Below are positions 21,250 to 27,404 of a stretch of 27,404 nt of DNA, piece after piece. The stretch spans positions 1-27,404 of the IMG/VR virus record IMGVR_UViG_3300042305_000998. One strand, 5' to 3'. Position numbers and translations under genes: made by a program. A model generated the notes under the pieces. That model did no database searches. It was not told the DNA's origin and saw nothing but the letters and a program-made list of their open reading frames with translations. The DNA is from a virus. Numbering within the stretch: position 1 is the stretch's first letter; each line of letters starts with the position of its first letter.

Positions 21250-21446
21250 AAAGTACGCTGCGAATGAATGGATCTGTGCGGTTTACGCGCGATGAGGCTG
21301 CTGCCTTGGTCAGTGCGGCAGCTATTGCCCTTCAGCATGACGAGCCCCCAGAGGAAGTGAGGCAGCCGCTGGCCGATGCACTAGCCAAACTGGACAACCT
21401 TTTCAAATTCGGGATTCGCGAAAGCCTGGAGGATCTCAATGCCTGA
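21246..21446 (+). CDS. Small hypothetical protein
   Basis: A 66-residue protein: strand-like RMNGSVRFTRDEAAALVSAA, then helix LADALAKLDNLFKF. GGAGG four bases upstream. No family recognised. Confidence 0.63.
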   Translation: MKSTLRMNGSVRFTRDEAAALVSAAAIALQHDEPPEEVRQPLADALAKLDNLFKFGIRESLEDLNA

Positions 21447-21645
21447 GTTCGACGGGACCACTGAGCAGTTCGCCCGCATCGTACGGGAGATGTTCCCCAC
21501 ATGCCGAATCTGTGAGGACGATGAGGGGCAGATCGTCATCTACACCGGAGCCGCTATGCAAATGGGCGGTGAGGTTGTATCATGGTTGCCTGATGATGAG
21601 GATGTGTACCAATCGTGGTGCGATAGAAACCCGGAGGTGATGTGA
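21439..21645 (+). CDS. EDDEGQIVIYT-type small protein
   Basis: A 68-residue protein: FARIVREMFPTCRICEDDEGQIVIYTGAAMQMGGEV. It belongs to the same small phage type as the 50-residue protein at 16532, with a helix followed by a paired strand. Function unknown. It starts in the last codons of its predecessor. Confidence 0.7.
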   Translation: MPEFDGTTEQFARIVREMFPTCRICEDDEGQIVIYTGAAMQMGGEVVSWLPDDEDVYQSWCDRNPEVM

Positions 21646-21965
21646 TGAGCCTCAGTGCATCCGAAGCGTTCGACTTGTTGGAGATTGGACGCTGCGATCA
21701 TGGCGGCAACCAATGGGTAGTGTTTACTGACGGCGCCTACCGGCACGTTGTTGGTGCGAGCCACTTCGATTCCTGCGGGCGCTCTGCCCGTGAGACGGAC
21801 GAGGAACACCGCGCCGATGACTACGGCGAGTGGTGCAGCCGTGGTGTGTGGGCCAACGATTTCGTGGCGGGGGAGGTTGCCGCGTTGTGTGACCTTGCGT
21901 TTGTGCATTCCGCAACGAGCGGTGGGTGTGGTCGTATCGATGCAAAGGAGGTGACCGATGGTTGA
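21645..21965 (+). CDS. Cys/His-containing hypothetical protein
   Basis: A 106-residue protein with CDHGGNQWVVFTDG, DSCGRSARETDEEHRADDYGEWCSRGVW and a Cys-containing end. Four Cys and several His residues could bind metal, but no known motif fits. ATG 21645 is preferred to the GTG one codon earlier. Confidence 0.65.
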   Translation: MSLSASEAFDLLEIGRCDHGGNQWVVFTDGAYRHVVGASHFDSCGRSARETDEEHRADDYGEWCSRGVWANDFVAGEVAALCDLAFVHSATSGGCGRIDAKEVTDG

Positions 21966-22182
21966 CGCATGGCTAGTGCGTGGCTACCAGCTTCCATGGG
22001 AGCATGCTCCGCTGTGGTCTGCGGCCAATCAACGTGCGTTGGGTTCCCGCCGGCTGCGGCCGTACCTGGACATCATCATGGCCGATGGATACGGGAGCGC
22101 GCCTGATCACCTGCGGTGGGTGATCCGTGGCAAGGTCAGTGAGATTGAATCCTGGGCAAAGGAGATAGCCGATGAGCGTTGA
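21958..22182 (+). CDS. Small hypothetical protein
   Basis: A 74-residue protein rich in Trp, Arg and Leu (LPWEHAPLWSAANQRALGSRRLRPYLDIIM). GGAGGT lies just upstream and the start overlaps the previous gene by 8 bases. No family recognised. Confidence 0.63.
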   Translation: MVDAWLVRGYQLPWEHAPLWSAANQRALGSRRLRPYLDIIMADGYGSAPDHLRWVIRGKVSEIESWAKEIADER

Positions 22183-22453
22183 GTCCGTCCGTGCCGATAT
22201 CAATGCCGCCATTCAGCGGCTACGCCTGGAGGGATGCGTCCCCACCATGCGGAGTGCGTTGCTTCTGTGGCAGCAGTACCTAGTGGAGACCCAGCCGAAT
22301 GGGTTGTCCACCAACGACAGGAATGAGTACGCCCAGGAACACAAGCGGGTGACGTTCCTGTTGTCTGAAATCTTCCCGCCTGATGAGGACGACATTGAGG
22401 CTGAGTTATTGCGTCAGCATGTGGCAAAAGAACTGGAGGTGCGTGATGGCTAA
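22172..22453 (+). CDS. Small helical hypothetical protein
   Basis: A 93-residue protein, almost all helix (SVRADINAAIQRLRLEG, then RSALLLWQQYLVE). Acidic, with no Cys beyond one. It overlaps both neighbours. No family recognised. Confidence 0.63.
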   Translation: MSVESVRADINAAIQRLRLEGCVPTMRSALLLWQQYLVETQPNGLSTNDRNEYAQEHKRVTFLLSEIFPPDEDDIEAELLRQHVAKELEVRDG

Positions 22454-22682
22454 GAAACGTGCAAGGAAAATCACCGCAGAGGCGTTCATTGACGCCGTCA
22501 TGCGGCATCGGGACGGGATGATTCAGGACATTGCCGATGAGCTGGGTGTCACCCAGCAGGCAGTGAGCAAGCGACTGCGTGAGTACAAGGAACGTGGAGT
22601 CACGGGTCTCCCCGTATTCAACGGCCGGGTGGTGGATGTGGATGACGTTCAGAAGATGGTCAATAAATACAGGGGGAAGTGA
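22446..22682 (+). CDS. Small helix-turn-helix DNA-binding protein
   Basis: A 78-residue basic protein. Residues 25-50 read MIQDIADELGVTQQAVSKRL, a standard helix-turn-helix of the kind found in MarR-, Lrp- and phage Cro-like proteins, followed by RERGVTGLP-like residues. It is the only clear transcription-factor-like protein in the block and a candidate for control of the divergent region at 14.4 kb. GGAGGTG precedes ATG 22446. Confidence 0.78.
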   Translation: MAKKRARKITAEAFIDAVMRHRDGMIQDIADELGVTQQAVSKRLREYKERGVTGLPVFNGRVVDVDDVQKMVNKYRGK

Positions 22683-23038
22683 TGGGAGACGATGTTCGCG
22701 AGCGTGCCTATGACAGCGAGTTCTTTGTGGAGAATGCCGATCAGATCCGTGACGCCCGGTTGCTAGCCAATGCCATTGCCGACATGGAATGTGCTACTCA
22801 CAACGGCACACCGCATGAGGTACGGCTGGCGTGGTTGCAGTTCTACGACATCGCCGGGCCAGTGCTGACTGGCAAGTTCATTGCGTCCGGTGCGTGGCAG
22901 GACTACTGCCCCGAGATCGATGACGAGACCGACACCGACTCACGCGCCACCCTGTGGACGGACGGCGAGAAGCGTGTCGTTTCCACGCTGCGGTTTACCC
23001 ACGATACACCGTGCGACATGACGTTCACGGTTGAATAG
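22682..23038 (+). CDS. Hypothetical acidic protein
   Basis: A 118-residue acidic protein with the middle segment YDIAGPVLTGKFIASGAWQDYCPEIDDETDTD and a beta-rich C-terminus. No family recognised. TGATG overlap with the HTH gene, so the two are likely co-translated. Confidence 0.65.
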   Translation: MGDDVRERAYDSEFFVENADQIRDARLLANAIADMECATHNGTPHEVRLAWLQFYDIAGPVLTGKFIASGAWQDYCPEIDDETDTDSRATLWTDGEKRVVSTLRFTHDTPCDMTFTVE

Positions 23039-23046
23039 GAGTTTAT

Positions 23047-23157
23047 ATGTACAAGGATGTACTGATTCTCATGCATGTCATGGCGACATGCATCCTCTTG
23101 CTGCTTGCGGTGCAGCTAAAGGAGATCCTGATCCGTATACTATTGGAGGTCCGATGA
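23047..23157 (+). CDS. Single-pass membrane peptide of 36 residues
   Basis: MYKDVLILMHVMATCILLLLAV forms one hydrophobic helix, followed by an amphipathic basic segment QLKEILIRILLEVR. AGGAG lies just upstream. It could be a small membrane regulator, an inhibitor of entry or a toxin; none is proved. Confidence 0.55.
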   Translation: MYKDVLILMHVMATCILLLLAVQLKEILIRILLEVR

Positions 23158-23228
23158 GCGAGATGGCTGACTTCTGCGTTGGTTCCTTGGTTGTTCTTGC
23201 CTTCCTCTGGTGGAGTTCCCTGTCGTGA
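23154..23228 (+). CDS. Single-pass membrane peptide of 24 residues
   Basis: MSEMADFCVGSLVVLAFLWW, with an SSLS end, is one short hydrophobic helix. It overlaps the previous gene as ATGA and the recombinase start as GTGA, so all three are probably coupled. At this length the coding call is tentative. Confidence 0.45.
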   Translation: MSEMADFCVGSLVVLAFLWWSSLS

Positions 23229-23983
23229 AACTGTATCTCTATGGCCGTGTCTCAACGGACGATCAGCAGACATCGGCCGACGCCCAGTCGGTCAGGCTGC
23301 GTGAGTTCGCTGAGAAGTCTGGCCTGGAGATTGGCGGGGTGTTTGTGGACGAGGATGTCTCTGGCAAGATCCCCCTCCAAGAGCGACCCAAGGGGAAGGA
23401 GTTGTGGAATCTCATCCAGCCTGGGGATGCCATCGCATTCACCAAGGTGGATAGATGTTTCCGATCCCTGGTAGATGCTGCCTCCACCCTGGAGAAGTGG
23501 AAGACTCTCGGCATCCGGGTCCACATCCTGGACTTAGGGATCGATGTGAACACGCCGGCTGGAGAGTTGTTCTTCTCCCAGCTTGCAGCCTTCGCACAGT
23601 TTGAGCGGGCCATGATCGGCCTGCGTGTGCGTGAGGCCCAGGCACACAAGCGGCGCACCGGCAAGCCGTACAACAAGACGCGCCCCATCGGCTGGCGTAG
23701 GCAGGGTGACTGCTATGTGCCCCTGCATTCCGAGCGGAGGCTGGCCGAGCGTGTCATCGCTTGGCGCGACCGTGGCGAGAGCCTGCCCCGGATTGCTTTG
23801 CGCCTGTGCAAGGAGAACATCCGGAGCGCTGACGGCTCTTGGCTTCGCCCCTCCCATGTCCGGCGGCTGGAGATCGCGGCGCGAGCCGGATATCCAAGGA
23901 TTGCGAGACGGTCCTTGCAAGCCTCTGTGCAGACATGCTCGCCACACGGATCGGGATCTGATGTTCCTCCGACAGAGACCTGA
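23225..23983 (+). CDS. Serine recombinase (resolvase/invertase family)
   Basis: A 252-residue protein. YGRVSTDDQ at residues 6-14 carries the nucleophile Ser10 and Arg8. KVDRCFRSLVDA (74-85) and AQFERAMIGLRVREA (124-138) give the conserved Arg and helix E region. Residues 145-226 form a small DNA-binding domain (PIGWRR, RRLAERVIAWRDRG, WLRPSHVRRL). It lacks the large zinc and coiled-coil domains of big phage integrases, so a resolvase- or invertase-like or simple integration role is likely. GTG 23225 is set by the GTGA overlap. Residues after 226 lie antisense to sigma region 4 and look passive. Confidence 0.9.
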   Translation: MKLYLYGRVSTDDQQTSADAQSVRLREFAEKSGLEIGGVFVDEDVSGKIPLQERPKGKELWNLIQPGDAIAFTKVDRCFRSLVDAASTLEKWKTLGIRVHILDLGIDVNTPAGELFFSQLAAFAQFERAMIGLRVREAQAHKRRTGKPYNKTRPIGWRRQGDCYVPLHSERRLAERVIAWRDRGESLPRIALRLCKENIRSADGSWLRPSHVRRLEIAARAGYPRIARRSLQASVQTCSPHGSGSDVPPTET

Positions 23984-24398
23984 GCGTCATGCCGTGCATG
24001 AAGCGGTTGAACGCCATCTCCTGGTCGTCCTCTGGCAACTCTTCAATCGCCAGCCGCAGATGATCTAGCTCGTCGTATTCCGGCATGCGGTCAGCAGCGT
24101 CAGCCAGGGAGATGCGGTTCTCTCTCGGGGTTCTCGTTGCCTTCTTAATGAATTTCAACATGCCATTCAGGATGGCCCGAGCGAAGTAGGCTTTCGGATA
24201 CGGGAGTCTCTTGGGATCGTACGTCCGTGCGGCCTTCGACAAGGCGAGGAACCCCTCCCCTTCCAGGTCGTCAACGTACAGAGAACGCTGCCATTGCGGG
24301 CGGTTCTGTACGAAGTACCTCGCCAACATGTGGACGAGGTCCAGGTAATCAGTGACTAGGCGCTGCTTTGTCTTTGAGAGTTTTGATCTCTTGCTCAT
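23754..24398 (-). CDS. Sigma-70-like RNA polymerase sigma factor
   Basis: A 214-residue protein. Region 2 covers residues 15-86 (DYLDLVHMLARYF, DDLEGEGFLALSKAARTYDP, KAYFARAILNGMLKFIKK). Region 4 covers about 117-165 (IEELPEDDQEMAFNRFM, then TLRSLSEEHQIPIRVASMSAQ), the helix-turn-helix that contacts -35 elements. It would redirect host polymerase to phage promoters, perhaps late ones. ATG 24398 gives a clean N-terminus; the upstream extension reads through the neighbour. The 49 residues after region 4 are antisense to the recombinase and of poor quality, so the true functional end is near residue 165. Confidence 0.85.
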   Translation of the reverse strand: MSKRSKLSKTKQRLVTDYLDLVHMLARYFVQNRPQWQRSLYVDDLEGEGFLALSKAARTYDPKRLPYPKAYFARAILNGMLKFIKKATRTPRENRISLADAADRMPEYDELDHLRLAIEELPEDDQEMAFNRFMHGMTLRSLSEEHQIPIRVASMSAQRLARTVSQSLDIRLAPRSPAAGHGRGEAKSRQRSGCSPCTGAKQSGAGSRHGRAKR

Positions 24399-24576
24399 GC
24401 ATTTCCAGCCGAGCCTCATGGTCGGCCAGTGTTTCTTTCAGTTCTTCAAACATCTCAGGCATGCGTTGCACCGTGTCCGCAATCACAGCCACCTTGGCGT
24501 GGATTGAAAACGCCCACGGAATCACGGCCGCACAAGCCGAGATCACAAGCATCCAGAATTCTGCGTCAACGCTCAT
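24349..24576 (-). CDS. Holin-like membrane and coiled-coil protein
   Basis: A 75-residue protein. One N-terminal membrane helix (residues 6-24, WMLVISACAAVIPWAFSI), then an amphipathic region and a heptad-rich coil LADHEARLEMHEQEIKTLKD. One membrane helix plus coil fits small holin- or spanin-like phage proteins, though no lysis enzyme is visible nearby except the protease. The end overlaps the sigma gene by 50 bases. The name is a structural guess. Confidence 0.65.
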   Translation of the reverse strand: MSVDAEFWMLVISACAAVIPWAFSIHAKVAVIADTVQRMPEMFEELKETLADHEARLEMHEQEIKTLKDKAAPSH

Positions 24577-24782
24577 GTCATCCCCATTAGCACCATGCCC
24601 GCGTACGGATGTAGCTGGCCTTCCAGTACATGCAACCGAATGATCTCCATCGCATCGGGGGTTTCTTCATCGGGGAACTGGTAGATGTGTGTCTCGCCGT
24701 TGTATTTCACAATGAGCCGAGTGAACTGGACGCCTCGCTCTTCAGCCTGCGGATCTCGCCAGCGTTTCTTTTGGATATCCAC
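24573..24782 (-). CDS. Small phage protein (YNGET...EGxLHPYAGMVL type)
   Basis: A 69-residue protein. LIVKYNGETHIYQFPDEETPD, then LEGQLHPYAGMVLMGM match a small conserved phage pattern of unknown role. The start is uncertain. GTG 24782 is used because it keeps the first strand; GTG 24710 overlaps the previous stop as GTGA, and ATG 24851 is further up. None has a good ribosome site. Ends ATGA-like with the holin-like gene. Confidence 0.55.
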   Translation of the reverse strand: MDIQKKRWRDPQAEERGVQFTRLIVKYNGETHIYQFPDEETPDAMEIIRLHVLEGQLHPYAGMVLMGMT

Positions 24783-25021
24783 TTCAGTATCCAGTGAGAG
24801 ATGAGGTTCGCGAGTATGGGGAGAACGAAGAGCAGGAACACCGACCCGCATTCGGGGTTGAGCCTGCGGTATTCGGTGCGGATGCGAGACCGATACTCCG
24901 CAAGTGATGCCTCCTCATCCCAGACGACGATAGCCACCAGAGCCACATCCGTGGCACGGCCACTGAGTCTTCCCGTCTTTGTGTACCGGACTGCTTCATC
25001 TGCTACTTCTTGGGCGCGCAC
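24707..25021 (-). CDS. Membrane-anchored small protein
   Basis: A 104-residue protein. A charged N-terminal half (ATDVALVAIVVWDEEASLAEYRSRIRTEYRRLNP) is followed by a membrane helix VFLLFVLPILANLISHWIL and a basic end. This layout is shared with small conserved phage proteins that have an 'E(Y/W)xRLxP' then membrane segment. GTG 25021 has GAGG seven bases upstream; ATG 25036 and 25075 are alternatives. Confidence 0.6.
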   Translation of the reverse strand: MRAQEVADEAVRYTKTGRLSGRATDVALVAIVVWDEEASLAEYRSRIRTEYRRLNPECGSVFLLFVLPILANLISHWILKWISKRNAGEIRRLKSEASSSLGSL

Positions 25022-25251
25022 TTGCCCCCCTCGCATCCTGCCTGCTTGCACTTGCATGTATCTGGACATGGACACTTCGTCTTGTGTCCATCACCGTGCG
25101 TGATGACGCCGGACTTGCATTGGCCGCAGCATTCCTTCGCCGCCACCGGAGCCTTCTGTGTGGCGATCACGTACGCTGCCTCCGCTGCGACCGACCCGGT
25201 GTAGTCGGGCGTGCCCCAGAACGACGCGAGGATGAGGAACAACTTACTCAT
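25003..25251 (-). CDS. Small Cys-rich protein
   Basis: An 82-residue protein. The N-terminus is hydrophobic (MSKLFLILASFWG) but not a classical signal peptide. The last 42 residues are CCGQCKSG, ITHGDGHKTKCPCPDTCKCKQAGCEGGKCAPKK: eleven Cys in 42 residues, with a THGDGH segment. I recognise this G(K/V)ITHGDGHxTxCPCP plan as a small phage family of unknown role. Zinc or disulfide binding is likely. Starts in an 8-base overlap with the protease gene. Confidence 0.7.
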   Translation of the reverse strand: MSKLFLILASFWGTPDYTGSVAAEAAYVIATQKAPVAAKECCGQCKSGVITHGDGHKTKCPCPDTCKCKQAGCEGGKCAPKK

Positions 25252-27403
25252 TGCGGAGGAGTCCTATCGCACCAAAGTCGGGCAGCTTCTGGGGTGGGAA
25301 TCCATCTACGTTTCCATATGCATAGCAGTCTTCCGACCGGACGCACACTTCCCAGTCGTCTTCCTTGGTCACGATCATGCCGGGAACCCAGGGCGGATAG
25401 TCTGCCGGCCAGTCGCGAGGTGCTTGGTTCCACGCACCCCAGCTATTCGCAATGAAGAAGACGTTGAACGGCCAGAACTGCTTGGTGAAGTCCATCCCTA
25501 CTGTGGCCATCGCATGATTCCAACCGGGTGAGATGCGGCGGTGGACATGATCCTTGTCCGTGTCCGCTGACCACGCAGCGTACTGGCCTGACGCCAGTGC
25601 ATAGCCGTTGAACAACGCATCCCTGGCATCCGAGACAGATCGAATCTGCCGGATGGTGCCTACCTTGTTCTCATTGCAGAGCTTCTGCACATCTTCCGGC
25701 ACACCCCGAGAGCCCCAGCGTGCGCCGATGGATCCCTTGTAGACCGACAGATCAACGAGTTCGTACTTCTTGCGGACCAGGAAGCCGGTCTTGTTCTCAA
25801 ACATCGCAGCCCGAGCAGGCGACATCCCTGCCCCACCGTGCCCACGCGCCCCATAGGTAGGCTCCGTGGCGCCACGCTTGTAGAAGTCTTCGGGCTCGCC
25901 GTTCACCAGGATTTGCACGGCACGGCTGGTGTCTCTGGCATTCCTGGAGCAATGGCTGGTGCAGTTGTGGACGGCGTAGCCATTGGCAATGAATGCGTGA
26001 TCCTGTTCGACCTCCACGCAGTACACCATGCCGTCGAAGTGCGAGGACGATACGCTTGCTATGCGGCATGCGAAGCCGCCATCCACCCGCCACGTTCGCG
26101 GACTCTTCCCCGCAGCCGGCGATGTCATTCGCAGCTTGCCGGGGAATAGTGCGACGGCGCTCTTGCCGTAGAAATGAACCTCGCTCGCCTGCTTTGATTG
26201 CTTGTATGCCTTGCGTATTGTCTCCGTGCATTGTATTCCCGCCGCAATGGCAAGGCATCGCATGTCCCTTATGAGGCCGCGAGACACAGACGTTCCAGTT
26301 GCCTTGCACATGTTGTACTGCGGTGTGTTGGAGCGCGGGCCCTTCATTACGCACCCGTCTCCCTCCATCCATCCGCGCACACACGCCAGTTGCACATCCA
26401 CTGGCGAGGAAAACATTTCTTTTGGGGCACGCTTGGAGTAGGTGTTCCCACTGCCTGCGATCCGATACATCCAGCGGGCGAGTGGACCGCACCCGATCTC
26501 CACAAACAGGCAGCTAGGCTTTGAAACCAGCGTCTTAATGCGGGCCTGTACGCCACACTGCGAGCGAAGGATTGATTTGATTCGCATCGCAATCTGCATC
26601 TCGTCGCTGCACAGGTTCCACACAAGGCCGTGCGGCTTGCCGTTTAGGCCCTTGTCTGTTGAGCCCTCTGCGAGCCATATGCCGATTAGCCACGCAACGT
26701 CGGAGTTGAGGGTGATGTGGCGGTTGCAGGAGACCTTGCCGTTGAGTGCGCGTACCTTGCCGTCCGATGCAACGATGCGCCGAGAATTCTCCGGCGCGCC
26801 CGGAAGTTCGTTGGGGTTCTCTCCGCACAGTTCCTCTTCCGCCAAGTCGTACGTGTGATAATCACCCGTTCGGACATCGATGCTAGGAAGGAAGAGCCTG
26901 TCTCCCTTCTTCAGTTCTCCAGCCTGTTGCCACACCCATTCGTACTGGTTGACATGCGAAACGAAACGGTGGTCGGACGTAGAGGTGATGCTATCGGCAC
27001 AGCCGTCTCCTCGCATGGTCACGGCCTCGCCCACATACCGCTTCGCAATCGTGGATAAGACCGTGCGCACACCACCAAACGGCGATGCTATCTTGTCTCC
27101 AGCCTCCACATCTTCGATGGCTCGCTCAGTGCCATCGGCCATGCGGACGAGCGTGCCGGCAACGAAGCAGTCGGGCTCCGTCTGCCGCTCCGTATAGGCG
27201 CCCTTGTCCAGGGCCTGGAGGTAGGTCCAGAGCAACGCACGCTTGCCTTCTCCCGAGCCGGCTGTGTTGGGCTCCGAGTACACGCTCTTCGGCTGGGACT
27301 CAGAGAACAACCCACGCTCACGCGGGCTGTCGATCCAGCCCACCATGCCACCGTTCTGGTAGGCGTTTAGGATTTCGTACGGCGTCTCAAAGTCTTCAGC
27401 CAC
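25244..27403 (-). CDS. Papain-like (C1) cysteine protease precursor with intein
   Basis: A 719-codon frame; it starts at GTG on the window edge, so more could lie upstream. Residues 1-78 and 481-719 (317 residues after splicing) form a C1-type peptidase. DC-TSHCSRNARD around residue 481 supplies the nucleophile Cys, GWNHAMATVG holds His630, and FIANSWG holds Asn653. NSWG is the papain Asn signature. I know phage members with the form GDCVSxGAxxAxD...WDHxM...NSWG, which this matches. Residues 79-480 are an intein. The protease should be inactive until the intein is excised. Possible roles are lysis, host-protein cleavage or virion maturation. Confidence 0.85.
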   Translation of the reverse strand: MAEDFETPYEILNAYQNGGMVGWIDSPRERGLFSESQPKSVYSEPNTAGSGEGKRALLWTYLQALDKGAYTERQTEPDCFVAGTLVRMADGTERAIEDVEAGDKIASPFGGVRTVLSTIAKRYVGEAVTMRGDGCADSITSTSDHRFVSHVNQYEWVWQQAGELKKGDRLFLPSIDVRTGDYHTYDLAEEELCGENPNELPGAPENSRRIVASDGKVRALNGKVSCNRHITLNSDVAWLIGIWLAEGSTDKGLNGKPHGLVWNLCSDEMQIAMRIKSILRSQCGVQARIKTLVSKPSCLFVEIGCGPLARWMYRIAGSGNTYSKRAPKEMFSSPVDVQLACVRGWMEGDGCVMKGPRSNTPQYNMCKATGTSVSRGLIRDMRCLAIAAGIQCTETIRKAYKQSKQASEVHFYGKSAVALFPGKLRMTSPAAGKSPRTWRVDGGFACRIASVSSSHFDGMVYCVEVEQDHAFIANGYAVHNCTSHCSRNARDTSRAVQILVNGEPEDFYKRGATEPTYGARGHGGAGMSPARAAMFENKTGFLVRKKYELVDLSVYKGSIGARWGSRGVPEDVQKLCNENKVGTIRQIRSVSDARDALFNGYALASGQYAAWSADTDKDHVHRRISPGWNHAMATVGMDFTKQFWPFNVFFIANSWGAWNQAPRDWPADYPPWVPGMIVTKEDDWEVCVRSEDCYAYGNVDGFPPQKLPDFGAIGLLRNE
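25964..27169 (-). mobile_element. Intein with LAGLIDADG homing endonuclease (402 residues)
   Basis: Starts with Cys79 in block A (CFVAGTLVRMADGT), with block B at TSDHRFVSH (His145). The endonuclease blocks are LIGIWLAEGS (240-248, acidic E246) and VRGWMEGDGC (342-351, acidic D349). Block F is MVYCVEVEQDHAFIANG (459-475) and block G is YAVHN-C: Asn480, then Cys481. All four splicing residues are intact, so splicing should work. It can spread by cutting intein-free copies of the protease gene. The insertion point is the protease's catalytic Cys, a highly conserved site. Confidence 0.92.
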
Positions 27404-27404
27404 C

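Noticed and set aside
23225-24398. Phage attachment site next to the recombinase
   Set aside because: No core repeat or inverted arms are recognisable, and the other half-site or host junction is not in the window.

Overview
The window is part of a GC-rich tailed double-stranded DNA phage or prophage (Caudoviricetes type). The evidence is a terminase large subunit with Walker A and B motifs, a major capsid protein next to a scaffold-like protein, very tight stop/start overlaps, dozens of tiny orphan genes, a serine recombinase and a phage-type sigma factor. The host cannot be read from the sequence. Extremely cysteine-rich proteins, a papain-like protease and a sigma factor together are the kind of set seen in environmental phages; that is an impression, not proof.

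There are three transcription blocks. (1) Minus strand, about 13.0 kb down to 1: the virion module, read right to left. It runs through a 57-cysteine protein, small virion-associated proteins, a large protein with a polyvalent-protein-like domain, an endonuclease VII-like HNH protein, scaffold, major capsid protein, a decoration-like protein with a terminator behind it, a Gln/Pro-rich protein, a glycosyltransferase-like protein, a zinc-ribbon small-terminase candidate and the ATPase half of TerL, which runs off the left edge. A separate unit upstream (13445-14426) has its own promoter and terminator around one orphan gene. (2) Plus strand, 14.68-23.98 kb: about 35 small genes with almost no gaps. 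They begin with two short proteins and a Gp88-like protein, pass through zinc-ribbon microproteins and a tandem family of 'AAPELL...AKAEG' proteins, then a helix-turn-helix protein and two membrane peptides, and end with the serine recombinase. (3) Minus strand, 27.4 down to 23.75 kb: a papain-like protease interrupted by an intein, a small Cys-rich protein, membrane proteins (one holin-like) and a sigma-70-like factor whose 3' end lies antisense to the recombinase.

The most striking feature is the intein. It has LAGLIDADG endonuclease blocks and sits immediately before the cysteine that appears to be the catalytic nucleophile of the host protease. The same Cys would act as the +1 residue for splicing and as the protease active site, so the protease should be inactive until the intein leaves. 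Other unusual features are the recombinogenic microgene array with reused junction sequences, two adjacent tiny genes sharing an 11-residue N-terminus written in different codons, reciprocal antisense overlap of recombinase and sigma factor, and palindromic direct repeats in the divergent promoter region.
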